A stretch of 64,000 nt of DNA from Gonatopus flavifemur (taxonomy: Eukaryota; Arthropoda; Insecta; Hymenoptera; Dryinidae). The stretch lies in NCBI GenBank assembly GCA_018340375.1, contig JAFFJZ010000009.1, positions 12,540,501-12,604,500 of the forward strand, read 5' to 3'. The position numbers and the translations under genes are program-made. This document shows, piece after piece, positions 1-9,549 of this stretch. Position 1 is the stretch's first letter; the number at the start of each line of letters is the position of its first letter. Below the pieces are notes generated by a model that was not told the DNA's origin, ran no database searches, and was given only the letters and a program-made list of their open reading frames with translations.

Positions 1-67
1 AAAGGGTAAGGAAATTGTATCAAAAAATGATTTAATATGTTTGTTAATTAATGATGTTTGTTTTCAG

Positions 68-791
68 ATTTTCCTTCAAGGGAAAAACCCACTGGCAGAA
101 GCTCAAATGTGAGCAATGGTTTGAACCCACAAGTCTCTGGAGAGACTCATATGGAGGAAAGAAAAGGAGTTTTACACGGATGTAAATGCTGTAAGTATCT
201 CAATATCTTTTTATATATATATATATATTCATATTATTATATATTGAAATAGAAAGATAGATGACTTTTTCCAACTTGTGTATTCAGAAAAAATCATGTA
301 TCTCTCTATGTATGTATGATATGAGAGTGTTCAATGTGTTATTCTAACACATTTTCGCTCTCGATACTGAATATTTGTCCCCTTTTTCACAGATTTTTCA
401 TTTTACAGGTTCGCTAGAGTGAATTTGGGGAGTATCGTCTCCAGCGCTAAGGAGATTTCTCTGACGAAGAGGAGGAAAGACTTCAAATTAGGATTCTATG
501 ACTTCGTTAAGTACTCCAGGTGAGATAGACAATTATATTTATAATTCATTTCCTTCAAATAGTAAGATAGATGATTTTTCAATTTGTATATTGAAAAGTC
601 ATGTATCTTTTTATATATCTATCGTATGAGAGTGTTTAATGTGTCTTTTTAACACATTTTCACTCTCGATAGTGAATATTTGTTCCCTTTTTAATAGATT
701 TTTCTTTTACAGGTTCGATGGAGTGGATTGCAGGTTTAGCGTCTCCAGCGCTAAGATGTTTGTCCTGACGGAGAGGGGGAAAGGCTCCTAA
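68..791 (+). CDS. 3' end of an unrecognised spliced gene with two near-duplicate last exons
   Basis: Three exons can be joined by consensus sites: 68-190 (AG at 66-67, GTAAGT from 191), 393-519 (AG at 391-392, GTGAGA from 520) and 698-791 (AG at 696-697), ending in TAA at 789-791. The phases fit across both introns and no stop interrupts the frame. Upstream exons lie before the window. The first exon codes a hydrophilic stretch ending HGCKC. Exons 2 and 3 are paralogous: both read F-Y-R-F near their start, then VSSAK, then LT[K/E]R, so the gene grew by tandem exon duplication. An AATAAA lies 68 bases after the stop. I recognise no family; no signal peptide or membrane segment is visible in this part. 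It could be a degenerate copy, but the matched phases argue for a real gene. Confidence 0.5.
246..775 (+). repeat. Tandem exon-plus-intron duplication with conserved intronic hairpin
   Basis: The segment 246-556 is repeated, diverged, from 557. Each copy holds an intron then an exon. In both introns GAGAGTG pairs with a distal C[A/G]CTCTC, and inside it AATGTGT pairs with ACACATT, giving a two-step stem about 60 bases before the acceptor. The inner loop differs between copies while the stems stay paired. Confidence 0.65.
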
Positions 792-858
792 CTTTCATCG
801 AGGGATATTATTCTTCGTCGTGGGAATATAAACTAGTGTTGGTTATCGACAAGCAGGA

Positions 859-864
859 AATAAA
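859..864 (+). other. Putative poly(A) signal of the plus-strand gene
   Basis: AATAAA, 68 bases after the TAA at 789-791. No downstream GU-rich element was confirmed. Confidence 0.35.
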
Positions 865-949
865 TACCAACACCTTCTACGAGGGACCTTGAGAAGGGAA
901 TACGTAGTTCCCTTTACTTCATTGGAAGATATGGGTGATGGAATCACCT

Positions 950-1156
950 GTTCGACTTGAAGAGTCGAACAAATAGTGTAAATTTAGTGTTTCGTGTAGT
1001 GTTTTATTGGTGAATCTGGTTTTAAGTTATTTGTCTCCTTCAATCATTCAGAGAATGGATATTTTTCCATTCCTGTAATGATTGATATGGAATTTGTTGA
1101 TTGTCGACCAGGTGTTGGTCGTATAAGTAGATTCATCGATTAGACAAGTCGATGAA
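950..1156. repeat. Cluster of separate perfect hairpins between two convergent genes
   Basis: Three stem-loops can be read: 950-970 (8-bp stem GTTCGACT, 5-base loop), 1041-1084 (outer stem CAATCATT, inner stem GAATGGA, a nested hairpin) and 1132-1156 (8-bp stem TTCATCGA). A weaker one lies near 1103-1122. The loops are not shared. The cluster sits downstream of the plus-strand gene and downstream of the minus-strand gene that ends near 1350. Confidence 0.5.
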
Positions 1157-1353
1157 CCAGATTGTATATCAAGTGTTAGTGATTTAAAGTGATAGTGGTT
1201 TGAGTGTAGTGAAATCTAATGGGATTATTATTATTATTACAACGATGCAAGGTTTGTGGTTAGATATATTCATATATAATTTTATATGTTTTGGGATGGA
1301 GTCACACACGTAGGTTAAATAAAAATTGAAAATTTGCAGACATATGTGGTGAT

Positions 1354-1359
1354 TTTATT
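1354..1359 (-). other. Putative poly(A) signal of the minus-strand zinc-ribbon gene
   Basis: AATAAA on the minus strand, 13 bases after the stop codon of the coding exon at 1373-1839. Confidence 0.45.
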
Positions 1360-1372
1360 TAAAGAATAGAAT

Positions 1373-1839
1373 TTACAAATTCTCGGGGCGATCCCCGAAA
1401 ATTCTCATACAAATCACTCTTTTATTTGCTTCTGGAGTGAAGGTGATAGTTTTAATTTGTTCTAAAGTTAATTTAGCGTATTTATACACAAAATTTTTAC
1501 AAGTGGGGCATTTAAAATATTCTTGCTTTGTTTTGATGCATTCTTCGCATCGCCGGGGTAACTTTGGCCGAAGATGAACCGGTTCTTTGGATGGACGTCG
1601 CTTTTGGGGTTGTGGCTGTTGGTTGGGTTGGAGCAATGTTCCTGGTTGTTTACAGGCTTCTTGATACTCTTTTAAAAATCCTTTATAATTTTCGGTACGT
1701 TGATTTATTTTTTGTTTCGTCCTTTGCAAAGCCGTTTTATTCAAATTATTTCCGAACGTGTTCAATAATTTCCGTTTGGCCGAAATATGCTGTCTATATG
1801 CCCGTAGGTCATATTCTATCTCCTGGATTGATCGAGTCA
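1373..1839 (-). CDS. Small coiled-coil and zinc-ribbon protein, start codon made by splicing
   Basis: The open frame encodes about 155 residues. It has no ATG at its start: the first codon in the genome is GTG directly at an acceptor (TTTATTTTAG, ending at 1840), with an in-frame stop a few codons upstream in the intron. A consensus donor (GTAAGT, 3441-3436) ends an upstream leader exon in A, so splicing would produce A|TG as the start codon. The protein has a charged helical half (residues about 1-62), a Q/P-rich basic linker (about 64-96) and two CxxC pairs (CEEC and CPTC, about 98-115) typical of a zinc ribbon, then a hydrophobic tail. A TATA box at 3635-3627 and AATAAA at 1354-1359 complete the unit. 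I recognise no family. The 1.6-kb intron contains the hairpin array. Confidence 0.55.
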
Positions 1840-2029
1840 CTAAAATAAATCAGATAAATCCACAATTGATTACACTCGGGGTTGTTTAACCTATTCTTGC
1901 AAATGTAGAGTTGCGACAATGAGAATGAAAACTTCAAAGGGATGGTGATATGATACTCATATTATGTTTATGTTGATTAAAAAGGAAGATCTTGTGCAAT
2001 TGAATGAGGATATATTTTATGATCACGAT

Positions 2030-2721
2030 CGCGTGTATCGTGACCAAAATTGTGATGTCTTTTACTGTTAACAATCGCGAGTATTGTTAACAGTGAAGAA
2101 ATATCACGAGTATATTTCTGTACAAATGATCACGAGTATCATAAGAATTTTTAAGATTTGATCACGAGTATCATATCTTGAATGTGGAAGGTATATGGAT
2201 AACGTATATTCTGATAACGACCACGAGTTTCGTTATCAGGGAAAAGGACAGAAATTCGAAAGGATTAAGACTAGATCGCGAGTATCTCGTCTTAAAACAA
2301 GGAAAATTGTATAGTATGTTCTGAAAACGACCGCGAGTATCGTTATCAGGGAAAAGGATAGAAGTTTGAAGGGATTAAGACTAGATCGCGAGTATCTCGT
2401 CTTAAAACAAGGAAAATTGTGTAGTATGTTCTGATAACGACCGCGAGTTTCGTTATCAGGGAAAAGGATCGAAATTTGAAGGGATTAAGACTAGATCGCG
2501 AGTATCTCGTCTTAAAACAAGGAAAATTGTATAGTATGTTCTGATAACGACCGCGAGTTTCGTTATCAGGGGAAAGGATAGAAATTTGAAGGGATTAAGA
2601 CTAGATCGCGAGTATCTCGTCTTAAAACAAGGAAAATTGTATAATATGTTCTGATGCCGACCGCGAGTTTCGTTATCAGGGAGAAGGATAGAAATTTGAA
2701 GGGATTAAGAAGAAATAAAAT
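2030..2721. repeat. Hairpin array block 1 (692 bp)
   Basis: Starts at the first base of the CGCGTGT loop of hairpin 1 and runs to the base before the CGCGTGT loop at 2722-2728. It contains hairpins with five distinct stems, then four copies of the 110-bp two-hairpin unit (starts near 2263, 2373, 2483 and 2593). Confidence 0.85.
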
Positions 2722-3413
2722 CGCGTGTATCGTGACCAAAATTGTGATGTCTTTCACTGTTAACAATCGCAAGTATTGTTAACAGTGAAGAAATATCACG
2801 AGTATATTTTTGTACAAATGATCACGAGTATCATGAGAATTTTTAAGATTTGATCACGAGTATCATATCTTGAATGTGGAAGGTATATGGATAACGTATA
2901 TTCTGATAACGACCACGAGTTTCGTTATCAGGGAAAAGGACAGAAATTCGAAAGGATTAAGACTAGATCGCGAGTATCTCGTCTTAAAACAAGGAAAATT
3001 GTATAGTATGTTCTGAAAACGACCGCGAGTATCGTTATCAGGGAAAAGGATAGAAGTTTGAAGGGATTAAGACTAGATCGCGAGTATCTCGTCTTAAAAC
3101 AAGGAAAATTGTGTAGTATGTTCTGATAACGACCACGAGTTTCGTTATCAGGGAAAAGGATTGGAATTTGAAGGGATTAAGACTAGATCGCGAGTATCTC
3201 GTCTTAAAACAAGGAAAATTTTATAGTATGTTCTGATAACGACCGCGAGTTTCGTTATCAGGGGAAAGGATAGAAATTTGAAGGGATTAAGACTAGATCG
3301 CGAGTATCTCGTCTTAAAACAAGGAAAATTGTATAATATGTTCTGATAACGACCGCGAGTTTCGTTATCAGGGAAAAGGATAGAAATTTGAAGGGATTAA
3401 GAAGAAATAAAAT
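2722..3413. repeat. Hairpin array block 2 (692 bp, same length as block 1)
   Basis: Same order of hairpins as block 1 with roughly ten substitutions, including one that changes a loop to CGCAAGT. Its first hairpin is hybrid: the left arm (AATAAAAT, before 2722) belongs to the array's last hairpin and the right arm (ATCGTGACC) to the first, so it cannot fold. Confidence 0.85.
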
Positions 3414-3441
3414 CGCGTGTATTTTATTCTTTTGAACTTAC

Positions 3442-3604
3442 TTTGTGGTTTTTGATGAATAAAACTTCCCAATTAAATGATGGTTGAGTATATTCGAAAA
3501 TTATCAAGTACAAGGAACTTAACTTTGAGATTATAACGTATGTAATTTTTTGAATTGAACTATAATAGTGAATGTATATAAGTTGAGAAAAATTTGAGAG
3601 TGAG
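3442..3604 (-). other. ATG-free leader exon of the minus-strand zinc-ribbon gene
   Basis: Inferred from a TATA box about 30 bases upstream and a GTAAGT donor at 3441-3436. The exon contains no ATG on the minus strand and ends CACAAA, supplying the A of the start codon. Confidence 0.45.
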
Positions 3605-3626
3605 TGTCAAAGGGCACGAGGTGGCT

Positions 3627-3635
3627 CCTTATATA
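3627..3635 (-). promoter_or_regulatory. TATA box of the minus-strand zinc-ribbon gene
   Basis: TATATAAGG on the minus strand in a locally GC-richer stretch, with a likely start site near 3604 (TTGACACTCACTC). Confidence 0.5.
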
Positions 3636-3649
3636 CTGTTCTGGGAGCT

Positions 3650-5340
3650 GCCCTCCAAGTGGGGGTCAGTTGTTGAGGAAAGAAGGAAATATTTTTTCAT
3701 TCTTTCTATGGCTCGACAGTTTTTTTCATATAGGTTTTCCTACGTATCAATGCTTCTTGTGTTCGCATAGCTTTTCCTCGTAGACTCGAGTTAAAAATAA
3801 TAGATTTTCTAATAATAATTGTTCAGAATTACAATGATAATGATCTTATATGATATATTTGTTGGTCTCTCATAGTTTAAATAGATTTTCCCAATGAGAA
3901 GCAACATAGAAATTGTTGAATCATAATTTTAATGTTTTTGAATAGTTTCTTGAACCTTGTTATATCCTAGTTATATATTTGTTATAAAAATATCATGGAG
4001 ATATTCTATTGAGTAATATTCATCAAAAATATGATTCACTACAATTGAATATTTTCAGAATTCGTTTAAATTTGTGAAAAATATGTTTTAAATATTGCTC
4101 AAGTTGGAAAAAAACCATTTTCAATGTATTATATCTATCTATAGCTTCATTTGGGAATTCTAGTCAATATTAAGAATGTAATCTGAACAGTTTATATTAG
4201 ATTTTATAATTCTATTGCATAGATTAATTCTTATCCAAAGTTTGGGGGTTGAGTCATATTGTTAAAGAAAATATATAGTTGATAATAACTAATACTTAAG
4301 AATCTGAATTTGGTTATAATTATTGCCCAATAATATTGCATATCTAAAAATTATTTCTGAAAGTATACATAGAGTTAGGAATGCATGGGTTGACGTGACA
4401 TGCGACGTATCGAAACAGCACAGGCATTGTTCTGGTCTCGAGTTTTTTATAAACGCTTTTCCGTAGCGCACAGGAGTTTCCTTCGAATCTGTCACCCAAA
4501 TGTATACAGAATTTGTATACATTCCGACGTACTTTCAAAAACAATTCAAAGGCGTAGGAAAAGAATATATTTTAAAATATTCGCATTTTTCATTGAATAT
4601 TGATTGAAATTCAAAATTATATAATATATATAAATATATATATATATATGTATATAATTATCTATGTGTACATATATATATATATATAAAGAAAATACGA
4701 ATTATGAGAGAAAAAAAAGAATATATATATATCATGAACGAATGAAAATTACATAACGCGAAAATTTTATTTATATATATTGTTTTATGAATTAATAGAA
4801 GAACTTTACATGAAAGATTGTTACTTGCATGTAATTGGATTGTTACATAGATATATTAGAACCAATTGAAATCATGATTCAAATATAATTTTCCTAATTA
4901 TAAGATTGTTATTCCATGTTATGTAATTTTGATATAATATTTATATAACAATGTTATATGAGTAAAGAGTATGAATATATCTATATCCTGATAGAAGAGA
5001 GACAAAAAAAGTGCGAAAAAAGATGAGGATGTTACATCACTAAGAGAATGAATAAAAAATCACGGTAAGAGAAAATTGAAATGCTCAATCTACCTTATTT
5101 ACTCGTGGAAATTCATTTTAAAGAAATTATTCATGAAATAATTCATATTCAGAGTGCTTGTGTCCTTAAATGTTCACTAATGGGGTCAGTTACCTTACTA
5201 GGGTTTGGGAATGCTTATGCGTGTCACGTCCTGTATATTTCTATACAGAACGGCGAGTAGTTTTTTAATTCCCCAATTTAACTATAACGTAAGGATGGGG
5301 TAGGCGATGGAATGAATGAGACTCGAGAATGAAATTATCT
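3650..5340. other. AT-rich stretch without a recognisable gene
   Basis: Only short random frames. An (AT)n-like tract lies at about 4618-4690. A small stem-loop (CTGTATA/TATACAG) lies near 5232-5250, just beyond the 3' end of the next minus-strand gene. Confidence 0.5.
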
Positions 5341-5358
5341 TGGTGAAATACATAAGTG

Positions 5359-5364
5359 TTTATT
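5359..5364 (-). other. Putative poly(A) signal of the minus-strand gene at 5.5 kb
   Basis: AATAAA on the minus strand, about 160 bases after the stop codon at 5527. Confidence 0.45.
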
Positions 5365-5526
5365 TCTAAAAGTTACAATTTAAAAGAATTGAATTTCTAC
5401 AATTTCCTCGGGTTTCGAATTGATTCTCTTCAACATGTCCAGCGGCATTCCTTGATAGATATTTTTATATTCAGAATATGTTTCGCAATCGAAGAAGGTT
5501 ACCTTAAATTTAATACAAAGTTCACA

Positions 5527-5750
5527 TCATCGGGGTACAGGATATTCATCAATCTGTTGAAGCCATCTTGATGTTTTCAATTCCTCCTCTAATTTGAAGA
5601 GATTCTTTTTATCTTCAATGTGATTTGAAAAGAATTTCGGATAGCATGCGTCAGTTTCCTTGACTTCTCCTGTCCGTAGGCTGCGTCTCCGCTCCTCTAG
5701 GCGAGATCGAATTGCTTTGGTCTTTATTCCCACCGCGGTGATTCCTTCCA
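5527..5750 (-). CDS. Small charged helical protein, start codon made by splicing
   Basis: The frame encodes 74 residues and again begins at an acceptor (TTTTCAATAG, ending at 5751) followed by TGGAAGG. The upstream leader exon ends in AA before a strong donor GTAAGTATC (6203-6195), so splicing would create A|TG. The intron is 453 bases. The protein is rich in E, K and R with a likely coiled coil (RLEERRR region) and a C-terminal part of the form FFSN...DKKNL...EEEL. That tail pattern resembles the small ORF in the LTRs of the large retroelement (FLNN...DEKIL...KELE). TATA box at 6572-6581, poly(A) signal at 5359-5364. Family not recognised. It may be the solo LTR or relic of a related retroelement. 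Confidence 0.45.
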
Positions 5751-6203
5751 CTATTGAAAATAGAACGATGGAAAAATTATTTATGATCGAACCAATAGAG
5801 ATCGTGGATCATGATTCAAAGTACGGGGTCTAGGGTGATGTTAACGAATATTGAGAAAAACAACAGGCGAGAGATAAGTACCTTGGATTACAAAAAAAAA
5901 CTTTGAATGACACAAAAAAAAACTCTGAATCGATCTGCAGATGCAAGAAAAGAAAAAACATAGGGGTTTTCAAATACGCTACTTTAATCAGGACATGTAT
6001 TTAGATACGAATATCCGTATTGATCGTAGAAGTATTTGTTTTCTGGTGAGTAAAAAGAACAGATGAATTGTCTATGCTTTTTACGATAGATTTTTCTTCA
6101 TGCTGTAGTATGTATAAAATTGATATTTGATATACATACACAACAGAAGATCCACCTTTCCGTATGCATTCAATGCTACTACACGAAGGCAGAAGATACT
6201 TAC

Positions 6204-6548
6204 TTAATATTGGTGAATTTATTCGATGAAAAATAGAAGAAATGTCCCCGTAGACGAGGGCGATTTTCTAGTCAGGATGGGTGATGACGTTGGTGGTTCA
6301 AATTTTTGTTTTGGTTGGTTGATCCTTGAAATTGTGGATGGGTCGACCTTTGTTCCGGATAGTTGAATTGTTGTTGTCGTAGTAGATCTTTGTTCCAAAA
6401 GTTGCTTGGGATAGATACTGATTCCCTCGTCAATTTTCAGTGAAAATGAGACGTAAGTTTTTCACTTGAGAGTAAAAATTATTCTTCTTGAGAGAAGGGA
6501 AGTTCTTCTTGGGAGAAGATAATAGCTTAAGAGCAGAATTCTTAATGT
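6204..6548 (-). other. ATG-free leader exon of the 5.5-kb gene
   Basis: From a predicted start about 25 bases after the TATA box to the GTAAGTATC donor. The roughly 345 bases contain no ATG on the minus strand, where about five would be expected by chance in random sequence. It also holds a CAA/ACA-rich part near 6300-6400. Confidence 0.45.
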
Positions 6549-6571
6549 ATCGATTTTGCTTATGTTTCACG

Positions 6572-6581
6572 CCTTTTTATA
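6572..6581 (-). promoter_or_regulatory. TATA box and promoter of the 5.5-kb gene
   Basis: TATAAAAAGG on the minus strand. An ATTGG (CCAAT-type) element lies about 30 bases upstream near 6607. Confidence 0.55.
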
Positions 6582-7056
6582 CATTTTTCTGACCTGTCAA
6601 TCAACCAATCAGAATTGTCCCTCCCGCTTTGATTCTTTAAGGGTAAAAGTATGTGTTATTTTGATTCTTTTTTGGTGTCCTTTGTCGAACGGTAAATTTG
6701 GTCACTTGGATTTTTCTACCTCTTCTTCGGAACCGATTCCTTCACGCCGTTGTTAAGAGTCTTCATCATCTTCGGACTCTCTTAACTATTTTCTATCATT
6801 GTTATTATTTTTATTGACACTAATATCGCACTATTATTATTATTATTATGATTTGTTCTTAACTTGTTGTTATTGTCAATCTAAAAATTCATTTGTTTCT
6901 TGGTGTCGTCATTGTTGATAAACTGTTGATTTTGTTAGTTATTACAAGAAGTTTGTTCACTGAAATCATATTAGTTATTCTATGAAAATTGTTACAAAGT
7001 GTTTTATATTGTTTCAAAAAATTGTTGACTTAGCAATGAAGAGACAGAAAGAAATA

Positions 7057-9088
7057 CAGGGTGGTGCATTTAAAGTGTCGCGGGCGTTTTTTCCAAAAAT
7101 GAAATGAGATACAAGAAAATTTTTCCGACAAAAATTGTAGGGTATCGAGGGGGACATCCGATGGTGGCCTTGGCTTTGACCTCAAATCTCATCTTCAAGG
7201 GCATTCTGAGGTCAACTCTTGTTTTTTAAATAGCATCTCATATTTTTTACTGCAGATTTGGATTCTAGGTCGAAAACCAAGAAACTTTTGTCTGAACCAT
7301 TTTCCTGAGATCCGCAAAGATGACGCTCTAATCGATATTGTTCCATACTGGATCTGACATTAGAATAACTCGAAAACGAAGGGTCTTGGGGGAGAATGTT
7401 TCGGACAAAAGTTGTCTGATTCCAAGGGGGACCCCTTGAACTGAAACGGAGGTGATGGGGTATAACAGACAAAACACAACACATTTCAATCGTCTACATC
7501 ACTTGGATAATTTTAATGCAGTAGATGCTCAAAATGATGGCCTTCGACTTCAATACACATTTCAAAACGTTTTACGAAATATTGCTGAACTCGTGCTGAA
7601 ATATCTTTATTGATGCTCGCGCATGCATTGATGATTCGTTGACGCATATTCTCAGGTGTAGTCGGTGCTTGTTGATGGACTGTATCTTTTATGTATCCCC
7701 ATAGAAAAAAATCTGGAGAAGTAAGATCCGGAGAACGGGCAGGCCAATGAACTGGTCCACGACGTCCTATCCATCGTCCAGGATAATCTCTGTCCAATAT
7801 TTCTCGAGCTGTGACTGCATAATGGGATGGACAACCATCGTGTTGATACCACATATTCAATCGTTCCTGAATAGGTATGTCTTCAAGTAATGTTGGAAGT
7901 ACTTGATCTAAGAAATGTCTGTACTTCTCTCCATTTAGCGTATCTGCAATGAAGTACGGTCCAATTACTCGAGATCGAAAAATACCACACCAAACATTCA
8001 CAGCCCATTGTCTTTGATGCTCTACTTGACGTAACCATCTTGGATTTTCTGTCGCCCAGTAATGCATATTATGTCGATTTACTTGACCATGATTGGTGAA
8101 GATCGACTCATCAGAAAATAATATGTTGATGAAGTTGTTATTGTGCATTTGCGCTAGACCCCATCGACAAAACTGTACACGATTTTCGAAATCATCACCG
8201 TGAAGGTCTTGATGCAAACAAATGTGATACGGATGGAATTTGTGACGTTTCAGTATTCGAAGAACACTTCTTCGAGAAATTCCCGAATGGAGTTCAATTT
8301 CACGAGAGCTCACGTGTGGATTATTGGCTACTGCAGCTAGTACATTAACTTCCGCATTTTCTCCGCTAACAGTTCTCATTCGATGTCGTTTTTTCCTTGT
8401 AACACTTCCCGTTTCTGAGAATAATTTTGTGATGCGTTGGAAATACCTAATGGATGGCGTTGTTCTTTCAGGAAATCGTTCTGCATACAAGTCATATGCT
8501 TGTCTGGGGTTCTTATGCACTTCACCGTAAATGTAGATCATATCGATCTTTTCAGGAACAGTGTATCGGATATCCATGATTTTCAATTTGTCATAAACCA
8601 AGTAATAATCAAATGTAACTGACAAACTGACTTTCAAAATCGTGAATTTTCACTGAACCCCGTCGTTTGTTCACATCGCGTGAGCTCTGAATGGTGGTAA
8701 TGTAGACGATTGGAATGTGTTGTGTATTGACAACTTTTGTACGAAACATTCTTTTGCAAGACCCTTCGTTTTCGAGTTATTCGAATGTCAGATTCAAAAT
8801 GGAACAATATTGATTAGAGCGCCATCTTTGCGGATTTCAGGAAAATGGTTCAGACAAAAGTTTCTCGGTTTTTGACCTAGAATCCAAATCTGTAGTGAAA
8901 AATATGAGATGCTATTTAAAAAACAAGAGTTGATCTCAGAATGCCCTTGAAGATGAGATTTGAGGTCAAAGCCAAGGCCACCATCGGATGTCCCACTCGG
9001 TACCCTACAACTTTTGTCCGGAAAATTTTCTCGTATCTCACTTCATTTTTGGAAAAAACGCCCGCGACGCTTTAAATGCCCCACCCTG
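7057..9088 (-). mobile_element. Tc1/mariner DD41D (rosa-like) element, copy 1, possibly intact
   Basis: 2032 bp, flanked by TA at 7055-7056 and 9089-9090. The termini are CAGGGTGGTGCATTTAAAG and its near-perfect complement. Terminal inverted repeats extend about 365 bp (7057-7425 and 8725-9088) with scattered mismatches. One uninterrupted transposase lies inside on the minus strand. A near-identical decayed copy is 2.3 kb away at 11416-13446. Confidence 0.93.
7513..8577 (-). CDS. DD41D Tc1/mariner transposase, uninterrupted
   Basis: 354 residues counting from the ATG at 8577 (an alternative start codon upstream would add 20). It cuts and pastes its own element at TA sites. The N-terminal half has helix-turn-helix character (PRQAYDLYAERFP; SGISRRSVLRIL). 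Catalytic aspartates are seen in FSDES, HDGCPSHY and SPDLTSPDFF. Counting from the aspartate of HDG to that of SPDFF leaves 41 residues between, hence DD41D, the spacing of the rosa/Visitor group rather than mariner (34D) or Tc1 (34E). No stop or frameshift is seen, so the enzyme could be functional. Confidence 0.9.
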   Translation of the reverse strand: MDIRYTVPEKIDMIYIYGEVHKNPRQAYDLYAERFPERTTPSIRYFQRITKLFSETGSVTRKKRHRMRTVSGENAEVNVLAAVANNPHVSSREIELHSGISRRSVLRILKRHKFHPYHICLHQDLHGDDFENRVQFCRWGLAQMHNNNFINILFSDESIFTNHGQVNRHNMHYWATENPRWLRQVEHQRQWAVNVWCGIFRSRVIGPYFIADTLNGEKYRHFLDQVLPTLLEDIPIQERLNMWYQHDGCPSHYAVTAREILDRDYPGRWIGRRGPVHWPARSPDLTSPDFFLWGYIKDTVHQQAPTTPENMRQRIINACASINKDISARVQQYFVKRFEMCIEVEGHHFEHLLH

Positions 9089-9549
9089 TATAGATGGTTA
9101 TATACAGGGTGTCTCATTTTAATTTTCATATCGGAATAACTCAAAAACGAGGAGTTTTGGAGGAAAATGTTTCCCACAAAAGTTGCGAGATTCCAAGGGG
9201 GACATGTGATGGTGACCTTGACTATGACCTCGGATCTCAACTTCAAGGTCATTCAGAGGTCAACTTTTTTTTCTTGAATGAAATCCCCTCTTTTTGACTG
9301 CAGATTCAGATTTGACGTTGAAAGACAAGAAACTTTCGTCGTAATCATTTGTCCGAATTCCGCACAGATGGTGCTCTAATCGATGAAAAATGAGTTTTAT
9401 GAAACACTCGTATTGCTTTTTGTGTAAAACGACATTCAACTCTCCAGTGTTTTTTTTCCACCTTCTGAGGATTACCGTCGCCATTAGAGTTACCCAATGT
9501 GCACCACGAGGAGGTTGAGCGATCGGTTCTTGCACATCTTTGTGGCCAT

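Larger units (their letters stand above)
2021..3428. repeat. Array of about 28 hairpins with variable stems and a constant 7-nt loop
   Basis: Each hairpin has a near-perfect stem of 5-11 bp closing on C[A/G]CGAGT (plus strand; ACTCG[C/T]G on the other). Examples: 2065-2093, 11-bp stem CTGTTAACAAT; 2097-2119, stem AGAAATAT; 2126-2142, stem ATGAT; 2153-2179, stem of 10 with one mismatch; 2211-2239, stem CTGATAACGA; 2267-2293, stem AAGACTAGAT with one mismatch. The first and last hairpins have loop CGCGTGT. From 2263 a 110-bp unit with two hairpins is repeated four times, and the whole is duplicated as two 692-bp blocks (2030-2721 and 2722-3413). The array lies inside the predicted intron 3441-1840 of the minus-strand gene. 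No ORF spans it. Confidence 0.9.

Noticed and set aside
1564..1848. Plus-strand frame with hydrophobic residues
   Set aside because: Exact antisense of the zinc-ribbon coding exon, which has promoter, splice and poly(A) support.
2021..3428. CRISPR-like array
   Set aside because: The conserved part is a 7-nt loop within palindromes, the intervals are not unique spacers, and the context is eukaryotic.
5098..5115. A further copy of the array loop (ACTCGTG) near 5.1 kb
   Set aside because: The flanks pair for only about four bases with a bulge, which chance explains.
1..7000. Polydnavirus provirus segment
   Set aside because: Small spliced genes with TATA boxes fit, but no known polydnavirus gene family, excision junction or direct repeat was found.
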